The notes: generated by a model from the sequence alone, not told the origin. Numbered from the stretch's first letter, positions 1 through 8,434 are shown. The stretch: DNA of 64,000 nt from Sulfurospirillum sp001602955 (GCA_001602955.1 LVAC01000011.1:124001-188000), one strand, 5' to 3'. Numbers and translations are program-made.

Positions 1-42
1 AATGGAGAAAAAAGAGTAGTATTAAAACTTAAATATTACTTA

Positions 43-63
43 AATATGCAATTTAAGCATATT
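43..63. repeat. Inverted repeat AATATGC-N7-GCATATT downstream of the AOR operon
   Basis: Seven-base perfect arms (AATATGC / GCATATT) are separated by seven bases. The same arms with the same spacing occur at 3317-3337, upstream of the AOR promoter, so the pair brackets the operon. The rest of 1-164 is AT-rich and shows no gene. It could be an operator or a weak terminator hairpin. Confidence 0.4.
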
Positions 64-164
64 ACTTTGAGAGTTTTTGCGGATGAAAAAGTATAGTTTA
101 CAAAAGGTTAAATTTTCCTGAATAACAGGTTTTTTGCCCCTCGGTTCGTGTGAGATCGCAAGGC

Positions 165-950
165 TTAAAAGAGCACCGTCTCGTACTCTTTCAAGTCCAT
201 AAAAAGCGTTTGATCTAAATGCGGACGATGGAGCAAAAGCTTCACGACTTCCGCACTTTGCAATGCTGCCGCACACGCAACGGTAAACGAAAGATTGCCC
301 AGCAGCGTTTCTGCACCTTTGCCCTCTGTCGGATAGAGCTCTTCCAAACATCGGTTGGTTGAACACTCTAAAGTCATACCCGCAATAGCGGCGTGCACAA
401 AAGGCATATGACGTTCATACGTCCATCGCGCCAACACTTTTTTAAACGTCGGGTCGTCCAAAGCATCGACCGTTACATGAACCGTTTCTAAAAGGGTACT
501 ATGGCGTTCTAACGAAAAAAATTCGGGATACGCACTGACATGTAAAGAGGGATTGATCTGCATTAACCGTTCGGCGAGTACTTGAGCTTTATTTTTTCCG
601 AGCGTTTGTACGGTTGCCCCGATTTGACGATTGAGGTTGTGTTCCTCAAAAACGTCACCGTCAAATAAGTGGATGTTTCCCACGCCGATACGCGTTAACA
701 ATTCGGCGACAAATCCGCCCAGCCCTCCGCATCCCACGATCAGAACGTTGGATTGAAGCAGCGTTAATTGTTCTTGCACGCACAGACTCTTAACGTTTCG
801 TTTGTAGCGAAGCGGCATTATACCCTCGTTCATGGCTACGATTTCGACATCGCGAAAACTCATACCGTACTCTTTTGCCGCTTTGAGCGTCATCGCCAAG
901 GGTAAAAAACCCTCTTCTTGGTTCACATGTAAAAAATCTAAGAGTTCCAT
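165..950 (-). CDS. ThiF/MoeB/HesA-family sulfur-carrier adenylyltransferase
   Basis: E1-like enzyme of 261 residues. It probably adenylates the C-terminus of the small sulfur-carrier protein(s) encoded just upstream, for molybdopterin/tungstopterin or a related sulfur transfer. The nucleotide-binding loop VGCGGLGG is near residue 75, followed by the acidic/arginine region FDGDVFEEHNLNRQ typical of ThiF/MoeB. A roughly 60-residue N-terminal extension precedes the fold; no zinc-binding CXXC pairs of MoeB are obvious. The ATG is preceded by AAGAGG. It is the last gene of the AOR operon, 28 bp after the MoaD-like gene. Family is certain; the exact carrier partner is inferred from position. Confidence 0.85.
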   Translation of the reverse strand: MELLDFLHVNQEEGFLPLAMTLKAAKEYGMSFRDVEIVAMNEGIMPLRYKRNVKSLCVQEQLTLLQSNVLIVGCGGLGGFVAELLTRIGVGNIHLFDGDVFEEHNLNRQIGATVQTLGKNKAQVLAERLMQINPSLHVSAYPEFFSLERHSTLLETVHVTVDALDDPTFKKVLARWTYERHMPFVHAAIAGMTLECSTNRCLEELYPTEGKGAETLLGNLSFTVACAAALQSAEVVKLLLHRPHLDQTLFMDLKEYETVLF

Positions 951-978
951 AGTTCCTCTTTGGTGTCTATAGGGTATC

Positions 979-1266
979 TTAAGCGCCTGAGGCGTCCTTA
1001 ATGCCTAACATCAGCCGATACGACCCCGGTGTGCCGGGCGGGAGTAAGGCAACGCGATCGTTATCCTTTAAGAGTGTCTCTTTAGGCATAACGACGCGAT
1101 TGATAAAAACCGCTTCGACCTCTTCGGGTTTGAGTCCTAAGGTCGCGATGAGCGTATGCACGTCGCACGGCGGCGTAATTTCCATCGGCGCTTCAATAGG
1201 TTCAATACCTTGAAGGCGTAACGTATCGCGCAAAAAGGAGAAAGCATTCAAGATAATACGCATCAT
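979..1266 (-). CDS. MoaD/ThiS-like beta-grasp protein with a non-GG tail
   Basis: Small beta-grasp protein of 95 residues, related to MoaD/ThiS by the pattern of strands and the FINRVV...DNDRVALLPPGTPG segment. It does not end in Gly-Gly: after PPGTPGSYR there are about a dozen further residues ending DASGA. This tail is known from MoaD/ThiS proteins next to AOR genes; whether it is trimmed or serves a structural role is unknown. Two consecutive ATG codons (1266 and 1263) are possible starts, and the gene overlaps the stop of the preceding carrier gene, indicating translational coupling. Confidence 0.75.
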   Translation of the reverse strand: MMRIILNAFSFLRDTLRLQGIEPIEAPMEITPPCDVHTLIATLGLKPEEVEAVFINRVVMPKETLLKDNDRVALLPPGTPGSYRLMLGIKDASGA

Positions 1267-1490
1267 CCTCCGCCTATTTTAGGGAAAAGTGCGATTTCGT
1301 CCGCCTCACGTAAAACATACTCGGGCGATACGTGCCTACCGTTAACCATCAATACGCCTAAAGGAGAAGTTTTTTCAAGCTCCAAAGAAGCAATGATCTT
1401 GGCGGCGGTTGTGCCGAGGGGAAAATCCCCCTCTTGCACTTTAAATCGTCCTTCTCGGTAATGCGCAAAGAGTTTAACGACGATGCGCAT
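1263..1490 (-). CDS. ThiS/MoaD-family sulfur-carrier protein ending in GG
   Basis: A 75-residue ubiquitin-like carrier. The body (ASLELEKTSPLGVLMVNGRHV... DEIALFPKIGGG) matches MoaD/ThiS, and the C-terminal Gly-Gly(-Gly) is the site normally adenylated and thiocarboxylated by a ThiF/MoeB enzyme. It starts inside the AOR stop (TAATG overlap). With the ThiF-like gene downstream it probably supplies sulfur for the tungstopterin (MPT) cofactor of the oxidoreductase, but a role in general MPT synthesis cannot be excluded. Confidence 0.8.
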   Translation of the reverse strand: MRIVVKLFAHYREGRFKVQEGDFPLGTTAAKIIASLELEKTSPLGVLMVNGRHVSPEYVLREADEIALFPKIGGG

Positions 1491-3226
1491 TAAAAATTCC
1501 AGAACTCGTCGATCTCTTCACCCGTAAAATCCCATGTAACGTTGTGAGGAGGCAAGGTCTCGTATTTCATAAATTCCGGTAAACGATCGTCCGCTTTACC
1601 GAATCCCGCTTTGATGTTAAACTCATGCTCTTTTTTGAGAATAGTTTTACCCAAATTCATCACGTCGTCGATCGTCAAAGCACAACCGAAACGTGCATTG
1701 ATCATATCGATCAACGAAGGTAAACATTTAGCGTCATCAAGCGCGGCAAAAGCGACGAAGATACACATACCCGTACTATCGACCGCCGCGGAAGCGATTT
1801 GGAGATTACGCGCAAGTTCGACTTGACCCTCTTTTTTGAGCGGATCGACATGTCCGCCGCTGTTGAGGATGTTGGTTGCCACCGCATAACCCGCCGTGTG
1901 ATCGGCACCCATCGGCGTCGTCGCATACGTAATGCCTTGACCTTTAACCGCTCTTGGTTCGTACGCCGGAATACCTTGACCTTTCACGGTCGGAACTCTG
2001 ACCAACCCGTACGCTTTACCTAAAATATGCGTTCCCGCACCCAAGATTCTTCCTAAAGGCGTTCCGGTAGGAATTTCATGCGAAAGCAATTCGTACGCTC
2101 TTGCACCGTCGCCGTAAGCAAGGATTCCCGCATCGACGGCAAGACCCAACATGACGGACGTTTCAATCGAATCAACGCCCAAATCGTCCATCAAACCGTC
2201 CATTTTAGCGATCAAGTCTAAGTCTTGAATGCCTAAGTGCGCGCCCAAAGCCCAGATGGTCTCATACTCAAAACCCGACGTCAAATAATTGCCGTCTTTG
2301 TCGTTATAGACTTGAGAACATTGAATAACGCAGCCTGCATGACAACCGTGGGTCGTTTTTCCGCCTCTGGCTTTGATGTTTTCCGCCATCGTCTCGCCGC
2401 AGATTTTTTCGGCATGTTCCCACGTTCCGGCTCTAAAGTTACGTGTCGGAAGTCCGCCCGCTTCATTCAAAATATTGACAAGCACGTTGGTACCGAATGC
2501 CGGCAAACCTTGTCCGCTGATCGGATTTTCTTGCAAAGTTTTGGTAAAGATTTTGCTCGCTTCTTTGAATTTTTCAGGATTTTCGATCGTGACTTCTTTG
2601 TAGCTTTCCGCATCGACGGTGATACATTTGATCTTTTTAGAGCCCATAACCGCACCCAAGCCGCCGCGTCCGTGGCTTCTAAGCTTTCCACCGGGATCTT
2701 TGACGGAAATATTGGCAAGATTCATACGCATCTCACCGATACGTCCGATGCTCATAACGGCTACTTTTTTATCGTATTTGGACGCCATCGCATCCAAAAC
2801 GGCGTAGTTATCCAAACCGACAAGTTCGGGTACGGGAATAAATTCAATATGATCTTTCGTGACATGTAATTGATAAAACGTTCCTTCATCTTTGGGCAAA
2901 CCTTCGATAATCAAAGCTTTAACGCCGAGTTTTGCCATAATAGCCGCACTCGTACCGCCGACGTTGGATTCTTTGATACCTCCGGTTAAGGGGCTTTTTG
3001 CACCACAGGAGTTACGACCGCTATTGGAAGCACTTGTACCGGAAAGCAAGCCGGGAGCGAAAACCAGTTTGTTATTGGGTCCTAGAGGATGACACTCGGG
3101 ATCGACCTCTTCGGCAACAATCGTTGAAGTAAGACCGCGTCCGCCTAATCCCATCCATGATGCGGGAACCTCTTCAATCTTAAAACTAAGATTTGACATG
3201 TTAACTCTGTAAATTTTATCAGCCAT
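1490..3226 (-). CDS. Aldehyde:ferredoxin oxidoreductase (tungsten-dependent AOR family)
   Basis: A 578-residue protein of the AOR family, which oxidises aldehydes to carboxylic acids with ferredoxin as acceptor and carries a bis-tungstopterin and one [4Fe-4S] cluster in the cytoplasm. The N-terminal AOR_N region has the GGRGLTS start. The cluster ligands C-X3-C-X3-C lie near residues 295-303 (GCHAGCVIQC), with the fourth Cys near residue 490 in DSTGMCIF. Length is normal for the family. The start is an ATG six bases after AGGAG. First gene of a four-gene operon with its own carrier proteins and E1 enzyme. The physiological aldehyde cannot be read from the sequence. Confidence 0.93.
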   Translation of the reverse strand: MADKIYRVNMSNLSFKIEEVPASWMGLGGRGLTSTIVAEEVDPECHPLGPNNKLVFAPGLLSGTSASNSGRNSCGAKSPLTGGIKESNVGGTSAAIMAKLGVKALIIEGLPKDEGTFYQLHVTKDHIEFIPVPELVGLDNYAVLDAMASKYDKKVAVMSIGRIGEMRMNLANISVKDPGGKLRSHGRGGLGAVMGSKKIKCITVDAESYKEVTIENPEKFKEASKIFTKTLQENPISGQGLPAFGTNVLVNILNEAGGLPTRNFRAGTWEHAEKICGETMAENIKARGGKTTHGCHAGCVIQCSQVYNDKDGNYLTSGFEYETIWALGAHLGIQDLDLIAKMDGLMDDLGVDSIETSVMLGLAVDAGILAYGDGARAYELLSHEIPTGTPLGRILGAGTHILGKAYGLVRVPTVKGQGIPAYEPRAVKGQGITYATTPMGADHTAGYAVATNILNSGGHVDPLKKEGQVELARNLQIASAAVDSTGMCIFVAFAALDDAKCLPSLIDMINARFGCALTIDDVMNLGKTILKKEHEFNIKAGFGKADDRLPEFMKYETLPPHNVTWDFTGEEIDEFWNF

Positions 3227-3268
3227 AATAGACTCCTTTTGGTTGGTTGTTTACCCCATAATATAGAA

Positions 3269-3337
3269 AGTGTATAGCACCAAAATAGCAAAGTCAACAA
3301 AAATTATTAAAACAAAAATATGCTTTTTTAGCATATT
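3269..3337 (-). promoter_or_regulatory. AOR operon promoter with upstream inverted repeat
   Basis: On the minus strand a TTGACT box (3297-3292) is followed after 17 bases by TACACT (3274-3269), a good sigma-70 pair. Twenty bases further upstream lies AATATGC-N7-GCATATT (3317-3337), the repeat also found at 43-63. This position suits a regulator such as a ModE/TunR-type oxyanion sensor, but that identity is a guess. The upstream repeat has T/A runs on both sides and might also act as a terminator hairpin. Confidence 0.5.
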
Positions 3338-3441
3338 TTTTTTTACACATTTTCGGAAACACGATGCGAACTCCACACTCACATGTAAGATTCATTGAGG
3401 TGTTTTTTCGCTCGTTTTTTTGTAGCAAACACCAACGCGCT

Positions 3442-3473
3442 CCCCCTCTTTTCCCCTTTTTTCGCGCTATCAT
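3442..3473 (+). promoter_or_regulatory. C-box promoter of the thioredoxin-fold gene (shared with mccA)
   Basis: Five Cs, six pyrimidines and four Cs (11-bp period), then six Ts, five bases and a TATCAT -10 box (3468-3473). The mccA promoter at 18522-18553 on the other strand has the same layout with 19 of 21 identical bases through the T-run and the same five-base gap to TACCAT. A direct repeat with an 11-bp period in place of a -35 box is typical for OmpR-family activators, here presumably MccR. Confidence 0.55.
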
Positions 3474-3479
3474 CTCATA

Positions 3480-3513
3480 AGGCTTCTTTCAGCCCCCTCC
3501 TTGAGAGAAGCCT
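3480..3513 (+). other. 5'-UTR stem-loop with C-rich loop
   Basis: A 12-bp stem (AGGCTTCTTTCA paired with TGAGAGAAGCCT, one G-U) closes a loop GCCCCCTCCT. It starts about where transcription from the TATCAT box should begin and ends 26 bases before the ATG of the thioredoxin-fold gene. The loop is complementary to purine-rich ribosome binding sites. It may stabilise the 5' end or modulate translation. No U-run follows, so a terminator is unlikely. Confidence 0.4.
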
Positions 3514-3539
3514 CGTTCAAGATAAGCGAAGGAAAAACC

Positions 3540-3932
3540 ATGAACTTTCTTTTTAAAAGCCTTTTAGCGGCAAGCATCGGTCTTGTCGTGTTGCATGCGG
3601 ATTTTTTGGAAACGCAAAGTGCCCAAGCGCTCAAAGAAAAAAAATTGATTTTGCTGAACATCGAGAGTGAAGATTGTCCCTACTGCCAAAAAATGAAAAA
3701 AGAGATTTTTAACGATGCGCTCTATCGCAAACAGATCGATCAACGCTTTATTTTTGTCTCCAAAAATGTCAACGATCCCAGCTTGCCCGCCGTTTTTCGC
3801 GTCCAAAGCGTTCCGGCCAATGCGATCTTAGAACCTTCTTCCAAAGAGATCGTCGATGCGTATACCGGCTATATCGAACCTAAAACGTTTATGGGTATAT
3901 TAGACGAGGCGTACAAAGCAAAAATGAAATAA
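3540..3932 (+). CDS. Periplasmic thioredoxin-fold protein (CPYC)
   Basis: A 130-residue protein with an N-terminal signal peptide (MNFLFKSLLAASIGLVVLHA) and a thioredoxin-like active site CPYC about 46 residues in, within the ESEDCPYCQKM context of SoxW/DsbE-like or thioredoxin_7 proteins. The ATG at 3540 follows AAGGA; an upstream in-frame start would destroy the signal peptide. It is convergent with the mcc-associated operon and has its own promoter that shares an element with mccA. A role in keeping haem-binding or copper-binding cysteines reduced during MccA maturation fits this co-regulation but is inferred. Confidence 0.8.
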   Translation: MNFLFKSLLAASIGLVVLHADFLETQSAQALKEKKLILLNIESEDCPYCQKMKKEIFNDALYRKQIDQRFIFVSKNVNDPSLPAVFRVQSVPANAILEPSSKEIVDAYTGYIEPKTFMGILDEAYKAKMK

Positions 3933-3939
3933 AAGCGTT

Positions 3940-4449
3940 TTAGAGCTTATTTTCGACCAACAGACGACGAACGATAGGATTCCATAACGTCTCTCCGCGA
4001 ATCGCGCACGTATACATTTCATCAAAATAGTGATCGGCTAAGGCGTAAATTTGAAATTCATACGCTCCAAAACCGTATCCCATCGGCGTCACTTCGATGC
4101 GCGAATACCATGCCGTGCGTGCGGGAACGTAACGCTCGGTATCTTGGGCATAGACATAAAGCGTTAACTCGTCCTTGTCTTCTTGACGTTCCAACCATAA
4201 AAACAAACTTCCGATGTCGTTAAAAAAGTAGGTGTCGCCGTTAGGTCTGATCGCTTGCGCGGTGTTGAAAGATTCCGTAATCGGTACTCTGTCTTGGGAG
4301 CAAAAATAGCGATCAAAGACGATTTCCAAAGGCTCTTTCGCCTGATTTCCTTTGACTACGTATATTTTTTTCTCGCCCATATCGACCGCGCTGATCAAGG
4401 TAAAAGCGATGCAGGCGAACACGATCAGGCTTATCAACGATTTGATCAT
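3940..4449 (-). CDS. Exported protein of unknown function (mcc locus)
   Basis: 169 residues with a hydrophobic N-terminal signal or anchor (MIKSLISLIVFACIAFTLIS). I do not recognise a family. The mature part is rich in aromatic residues and has two scattered cysteines (YFCSQ, YTCAI). Its ATG overlaps the stop of the preceding membrane-protein gene (ATGA). It is the last gene of the long minus-strand block that starts with mccA, so a periplasmic accessory role in sulfite reductase maturation or copper handling is possible. Confidence 0.65.
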   Translation of the reverse strand: MIKSLISLIVFACIAFTLISAVDMGEKKIYVVKGNQAKEPLEIVFDRYFCSQDRVPITESFNTAQAIRPNGDTYFFNDIGSLFLWLERQEDKDELTLYVYAQDTERYVPARTAWYSRIEVTPMGYGFGAYEFQIYALADHYFDEMYTCAIRGETLWNPIVRRLLVENKL

Positions 4450-5399
4450 AAAAACACTCCGGTTATCACGTAGTAACGTACCACATAAAACGTACAAATC
4501 GCCGTCATTAGGCTTAAATAAAACGTCGAGAACTTCAAGAGTCTTAGGTGAGGCTTTTTCGTTATCAGCTCAATCAAAAACGGCATCATTCCAAAAAAGA
4601 TTCCTAAAAAAAGCGTACCCCAAATCGCGTAACCGATATAGTAATACTCTTTTTGCAACATACAGTACGGGCACTTGTGATTGGGCATCTCATAAACGTA
4701 AAGCCCGAAAAAATAAGTAATCGCGTAGTAAGCGACGAACAAAAAAAGCACGTTGCAGATAAAACTTGCCATCGCGTTTTTCAAAACGTTTAAGACCGCG
4801 ATCGCAACAAAAAGACCGTAAAACAAGCTAACCAAGAACTCTTGCGTGTACCCAAAAGGCAGTTTAGGGGCTTGAAAGACAACCGAACAACAAAAGACCG
4901 GAACGTTTAAGGGAATGTCTCCGAAATAGGCGATTTCCAAGAAAAACTCTAGCGCGACGCCGACAAACAAAAACGTATAGAGCCAATATTTGCGCCTCAA
5001 ATACGGAAAATCTACCGCGGCTAAATCCAGTTTGTTGACGATCAACCAAAGGCCGAAACCGAAAATCAACCATATTTTGACCAATAACAAAAGATTGCCG
5101 TATACGTTCGCTCCTACGACGCCTGCCGAGCACATCGCACCGGGGACGACGCCGGAGAGCGAATTTAACGACTGAACGAAAAAAAGAAAAAGAATGATTT
5201 TCGTCGCGACCGTAAAGTATAAAATCGTATTGATCAGGTAGTTTTTTTTCTCCAAACGATACTGAAGTGCGCTACTCGCTTCAAAATCCCAGTAGCGCAA
5301 AATGACGACGATATTGGCTTGCGCGATGCTCATCAACACCAGCAAAATAACCTCTATCACTAAAAAAACGACGATTTCATGCGATAAAAAGATACTCAT
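4446..5399 (-). CDS. Polytopic membrane protein with a CPYC motif (mcc locus)
   Basis: 317 residues with about eight hydrophobic segments. A CPYC pair (MPNHKCPYCMLQKE) near residue 250 and CC in the VFCCSVV segment stand out: these could bind Cu(I) or act as a membrane thiol-disulfide site. No named family recognised. The ATG overlaps the stop of the ABC ATPase gene (ATGA), so it is translationally coupled to the transporter and may be its third component. Confidence 0.7.
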   Translation of the reverse strand: MSIFLSHEIVVFLVIEVILLVLMSIAQANIVVILRYWDFEASSALQYRLEKKNYLINTILYFTVATKIILFLFFVQSLNSLSGVVPGAMCSAGVVGANVYGNLLLLVKIWLIFGFGLWLIVNKLDLAAVDFPYLRRKYWLYTFLFVGVALEFFLEIAYFGDIPLNVPVFCCSVVFQAPKLPFGYTQEFLVSLFYGLFVAIAVLNVLKNAMASFICNVLFLFVAYYAITYFFGLYVYEMPNHKCPYCMLQKEYYYIGYAIWGTLFLGIFFGMMPFLIELITKKPHLRLLKFSTFYLSLMTAICTFYVVRYYVITGVFL

Positions 5400-6073
5400 G
5401 AAACTATTTCTCCGTCTTTCATACGAATGCATCGGTCGATCACGTCCGATTCTTCGAACAACACGTCGTGCGTTGCGATCAGTACCGTTTTGCCCATCGC
5501 TTTAAACGTTTTTAAGATCTCGATGAACATCAAGCTGTTGTGCGTGTCCAAATTGGCGGTCGGTTCGTCCGCTAAAATAATAGGAGGGTCCATCACAAGG
5601 GCACGTGCGATAGCACAACGCTGCTTTTCTCCGCCGCTCAAATCCGAAACTTTTTGCTTTTTTTTATGCGCAATATTGGCGATTTGAAGGGCTCGATCGA
5701 TTTTTTCTTCTCTTTGCGAAGCACTCCATTCGCTCAACATCAAAGGTGCCGTCACGTTTTGATACACGTTTAACCCGTTTAAAAGATTGAACGATTGAAA
5801 GATAAAACCGACACGCTCGTAACGGTAAAGCGACGCCAGCCGATCGGGAAGTTTCGCGATGGCTTCACCCTCGACGATGATGTCGCCGGAACTGGGTTTA
5901 CTCAAGCCTCCGATCAACGATAAAAGCGTACTTTTACCGCTTCCGCTGACCCCTTTTAAGATCACGATTTCCCCCGCTTCGATCTCAAAAGAGATCTGTT
6001 TCAAAGCATAAAAAGCGTTTTCTTTGGTTGAATTGTAAATTTTATCGACGTTGGATACCGTAATTTGTTTCAT
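5396..6073 (-). CDS. ABC transporter ATPase, LolD/MacB type
   Basis: 225 residues with Walker A GVSGSGKST, Q-loop FIFQSFNLL, signature LSGGEKQR and Walker B IILADEP, all in the order of the LolD/MacB subfamily that pairs with FtsX-like permeases. The ATG at 6073 overlaps the permease stop and follows a GAGGCGG ribosome site; an upstream start would only add unmatched residues. It energises the permease encoded immediately upstream. Within this locus (NosL-like proteins, copper enzyme MccA) it probably moves copper or helps load it, comparable to NosFY with NosL/NosD in nitrous oxide reductase maturation. Confidence 0.88.
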   Translation of the reverse strand: MKQITVSNVDKIYNSTKENAFYALKQISFEIEAGEIVILKGVSGSGKSTLLSLIGGLSKPSSGDIIVEGEAIAKLPDRLASLYRYERVGFIFQSFNLLNGLNVYQNVTAPLMLSEWSASQREEKIDRALQIANIAHKKKQKVSDLSGGEKQRCAIARALVMDPPIILADEPTANLDTHNSLMFIEILKTFKAMGKTVLIATHDVLFEESDVIDRCIRMKDGEIVS

Positions 6074-7179
6074 CGTACCGCCTCGCTCATATCGGCAATG
6101 GCGATTTTCCACGAAGGAATAATCACGAAAGCTAAAAAAGGAATGACGCTGAAGACGAAAAGTAAAAAGAGCAGATTCAAATCCACGATCGGCGTAAACT
6201 CAACGCTCCGCCCCAATTGCGAGCCTAAAAAAATCGCTCGAAGCAAAGGAGCTTGGAAAATAAAAACGTACATGTAAGCGATCCAAACGCCGAGCAAAAA
6301 GGCACTGAAGGCGACGAGGGCGTTTTGGATAAACTTCAACGCGATAATATCTTTAATGGCATATCCGATACTGCGCAAGATAGCGATCTCTTTTTTCTTT
6401 TCGCCGTACGCAAGGCTGATCTGATTTTTGAGTAAAATCAAAAATGCAACCGTACAGACCCAATACAAAATCATAAAAATCCCGCCCTTGTAGTAAAAAA
6501 GATGGCGATAGCTAGCTTGAATGTCTTCTTTGGACGTCGCTTTAACGGTGGGAAGAAGCTGAACGATTTTCAGCGTTATATCACCCACTTCGTTGGGATT
6601 GGGAACGGTGACCAAAAGCTTGGAATATTCGTCGACCTTAAAACCCAAAATCGCTCTCACGTTTGCCGGATGCATAAAAATCACGTCGTTGGAGAGAACG
6701 TTTGTCTGCTTCGATTCCGTTTTGAGCATTTTGAGCGTGATTTTGCCTTGCGTTGAAAAGAAGTTAAATGCATCGTCGTAGTGCCATACTTTCATCGCTT
6801 CTTTGACGCCTTCTCCGATGCTCATTTCGCGTAGCGAAAGGCTCGAATCGCCGATCAAGTGAAACCAAACGCGTTGTTGCGAAAAGTAGTAGTACCCCTC
6901 GACGTCTCCTTCAACGGCACTGACTCCCGCAAGATCGGCGATGCTTTCTCTATCCTCTTCGTTCAGTTTGTACGCACGTCCGGCTAAAGTGTTTTCCACG
7001 ACGATATCAGGACCAAATTTCGCCGCATCGACCAAATCGGAGCGAATCGCGTCGGAGACAAACAGTACCGCACTTAACAACGAGACGATAAACGTAAAAA
7101 TAATAAAACTAAACAGATGATCGGCGCGATCTTTGAAGAGTAAAATAACGGCATATTCGATCAGATTTTTACTGAACAT
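6070..7179 (-). CDS. ABC transporter permease, FtsX/MacB type
   Basis: 369 residues: one N-terminal membrane helix, a periplasmic domain of about 190 residues, then three C-terminal helices, the topology of FtsX-type permeases. ATG at 7179 is preceded by AAGGAG at a spacing of seven; an upstream TTG is too close to that site. Overlaps the preceding small gene by 11 bp and the ATPase by four. Substrate unknown; copper delivery to MccA is inferred from the neighbourhood. Confidence 0.85.
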   Translation of the reverse strand: MFSKNLIEYAVILLFKDRADHLFSFIIFTFIVSLLSAVLFVSDAIRSDLVDAAKFGPDIVVENTLAGRAYKLNEEDRESIADLAGVSAVEGDVEGYYYFSQQRVWFHLIGDSSLSLREMSIGEGVKEAMKVWHYDDAFNFFSTQGKITLKMLKTESKQTNVLSNDVIFMHPANVRAILGFKVDEYSKLLVTVPNPNEVGDITLKIVQLLPTVKATSKEDIQASYRHLFYYKGGIFMILYWVCTVAFLILLKNQISLAYGEKKKEIAILRSIGYAIKDIIALKFIQNALVAFSAFLLGVWIAYMYVFIFQAPLLRAIFLGSQLGRSVEFTPIVDLNLLFLLFVFSVIPFLAFVIIPSWKIAIADMSEAVR

Positions 7180-7357
7180 ACGCAAACTCCTTATATTCCT
7201 TCTCTTTAAAGCAAAAAGAGGGCTCGACGTATTTCATACGAAGCGCACTCTCTTCGATCTTCTTTTCTTTGCCCCGATGATCGAAACTGAGGTAATGCAT
7301 CAGCACGATCGCATAAGCAAGCGCGAAAAAAAGTGCCGTAAAGCGCAAGGTTTTCAT
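7169..7357 (-). CDS. Small membrane-anchored protein (62 aa)
   Basis: N-terminal hydrophobic helix (FTALFFALAYAIVLMHYL) followed by a charged tail with one Cys (PSFCFKE). Overlaps the stop of the NosL-like gene (ATGA) and the start of the permease, so it is embedded in the operon and likely real. Function unknown. Confidence 0.65.
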   Translation of the reverse strand: MKTLRFTALFFALAYAIVLMHYLSFDHRGKEKKIEESALRMKYVEPSFCFKEKEYKEFAYVQ

Positions 7358-8406
7358 AGGCTTTTGAGCGTCTTTTCGTCGATGTCGCTAAAGCTTAACA
7401 CGCGTTTACCGTTATGATCTTTCATAAAAGCACTCGCTTCGTTTTCGTTCGCAAACGGGATTAATTCCGAACCCATCGGACCGTAAACATTCGCTCCGAT
7501 CACGAAAAAAGCCTGACGTGCGTCGATTTTTTTCAATGTGTAATAATCGCTCACGTAGATTTTCTCAAAATTCTTTTTTTGTGCGAAACAATATTTCATC
7601 ATATCTTTGACGCCGTCGAAATAGATGTTTTTCTCCGAAGTTTCGATCATCGCAGCCCATTGAGGGTATTTGGCGACGAACATACCGCATACGGGACATT
7701 TGGCATCTTTGGGAACGACGATTTTTGCTTCGCTTTGTGCGGAAACAACGTTTTTATGATCCCATAAATAAAGCGCGACCGCTTGGTACTGGCTTTCGGA
7801 TTCGAGTCGGCATGATTTGGCAAGAGAAACTTTTAATTCGGCAATCGTTGCGAAGCGATTGGCATCGATCGTTTCGCAAGCGTTTTGGTACAGTTTTTCG
7901 CCCGTACCGTAAACGTTTTGCTCGCGTTTTGCCTTAATCATTGCCGTATCTTTGGGAAAATCTTCTTGCGCGATAGCATACGCTTCTGCAAATTTCACGA
8001 TACGCCCGCCGTTTTCGCTTTGAAAGGCTTTCGCGTCTTCTTCACTCGCAAAAGCGTATTGGCTATTCATCGTCATCGTTCCGGGTTTGGAACTGCCCAC
8101 AACGATAAAGGCTTGGAACGCATCGATCAAGCCGAGGTTTTTCGTATCGGCAACTTTAACGTCTTTTTGAGGAATGACGCCTTTAGTCGCTTCGACCAAA
8201 CAGTGAATCGAACAGTATTGATGCTCTTCATGAACGTAACTCGTTTTATAAAATTTCACCAAATCCATACCGCAATTGGGACAATAACGCTTTGCGTCGC
8301 CCTTTTGAACCAAGGTCGCCTTTTCTTCCGGAACGCTTTGGAACATATCCATCGCCCACACAAAGGTCAAACATGTGATAAGAAACACGGCAATACGTTT
8401 TAACAT
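7354..8406 (-). CDS. Tandem NosL-domain lipoprotein-like copper chaperone
   Basis: 350 residues with a signal sequence and two NosL-like domains. The first carries CPNCGMDLVKF with YCSIHCL, the second CPVCGMFVAKYPQ with IYFDGVKDMMKYC. The linker has two cysteines (NACETI, AKSCRL). NosL binds Cu(I) and feeds the nitrous oxide reductase centre. MccA is known to have a haem-copper active site, so this double-domain protein is probably the dedicated copper donor. No lipobox Cys right after the signal region is visible (CLTFVWAM is not a clear one). The ATG follows AAGGAG-type bases in the 28-bp gap to the next gene upstream. Confidence 0.82.
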   Translation of the reverse strand: MLKRIAVFLITCLTFVWAMDMFQSVPEEKATLVQKGDAKRYCPNCGMDLVKFYKTSYVHEEHQYCSIHCLVEATKGVIPQKDVKVADTKNLGLIDAFQAFIVVGSSKPGTMTMNSQYAFASEEDAKAFQSENGGRIVKFAEAYAIAQEDFPKDTAMIKAKREQNVYGTGEKLYQNACETIDANRFATIAELKVSLAKSCRLESESQYQAVALYLWDHKNVVSAQSEAKIVVPKDAKCPVCGMFVAKYPQWAAMIETSEKNIYFDGVKDMMKYCFAQKKNFEKIYVSDYYTLKKIDARQAFFVIGANVYGPMGSELIPFANENEASAFMKDHNGKRVLSFSDIDEKTLKSL

Positions 8407-8434
8407 TTTTTCTCCTTAAACGTTGTGAGATCGT

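Noticed and set aside
2237..2869. 210-codon frame antisense to the AOR gene
   Set aside because: Fully inside a well-conserved gene on the other strand, without a ribosome site or recognisable domain.
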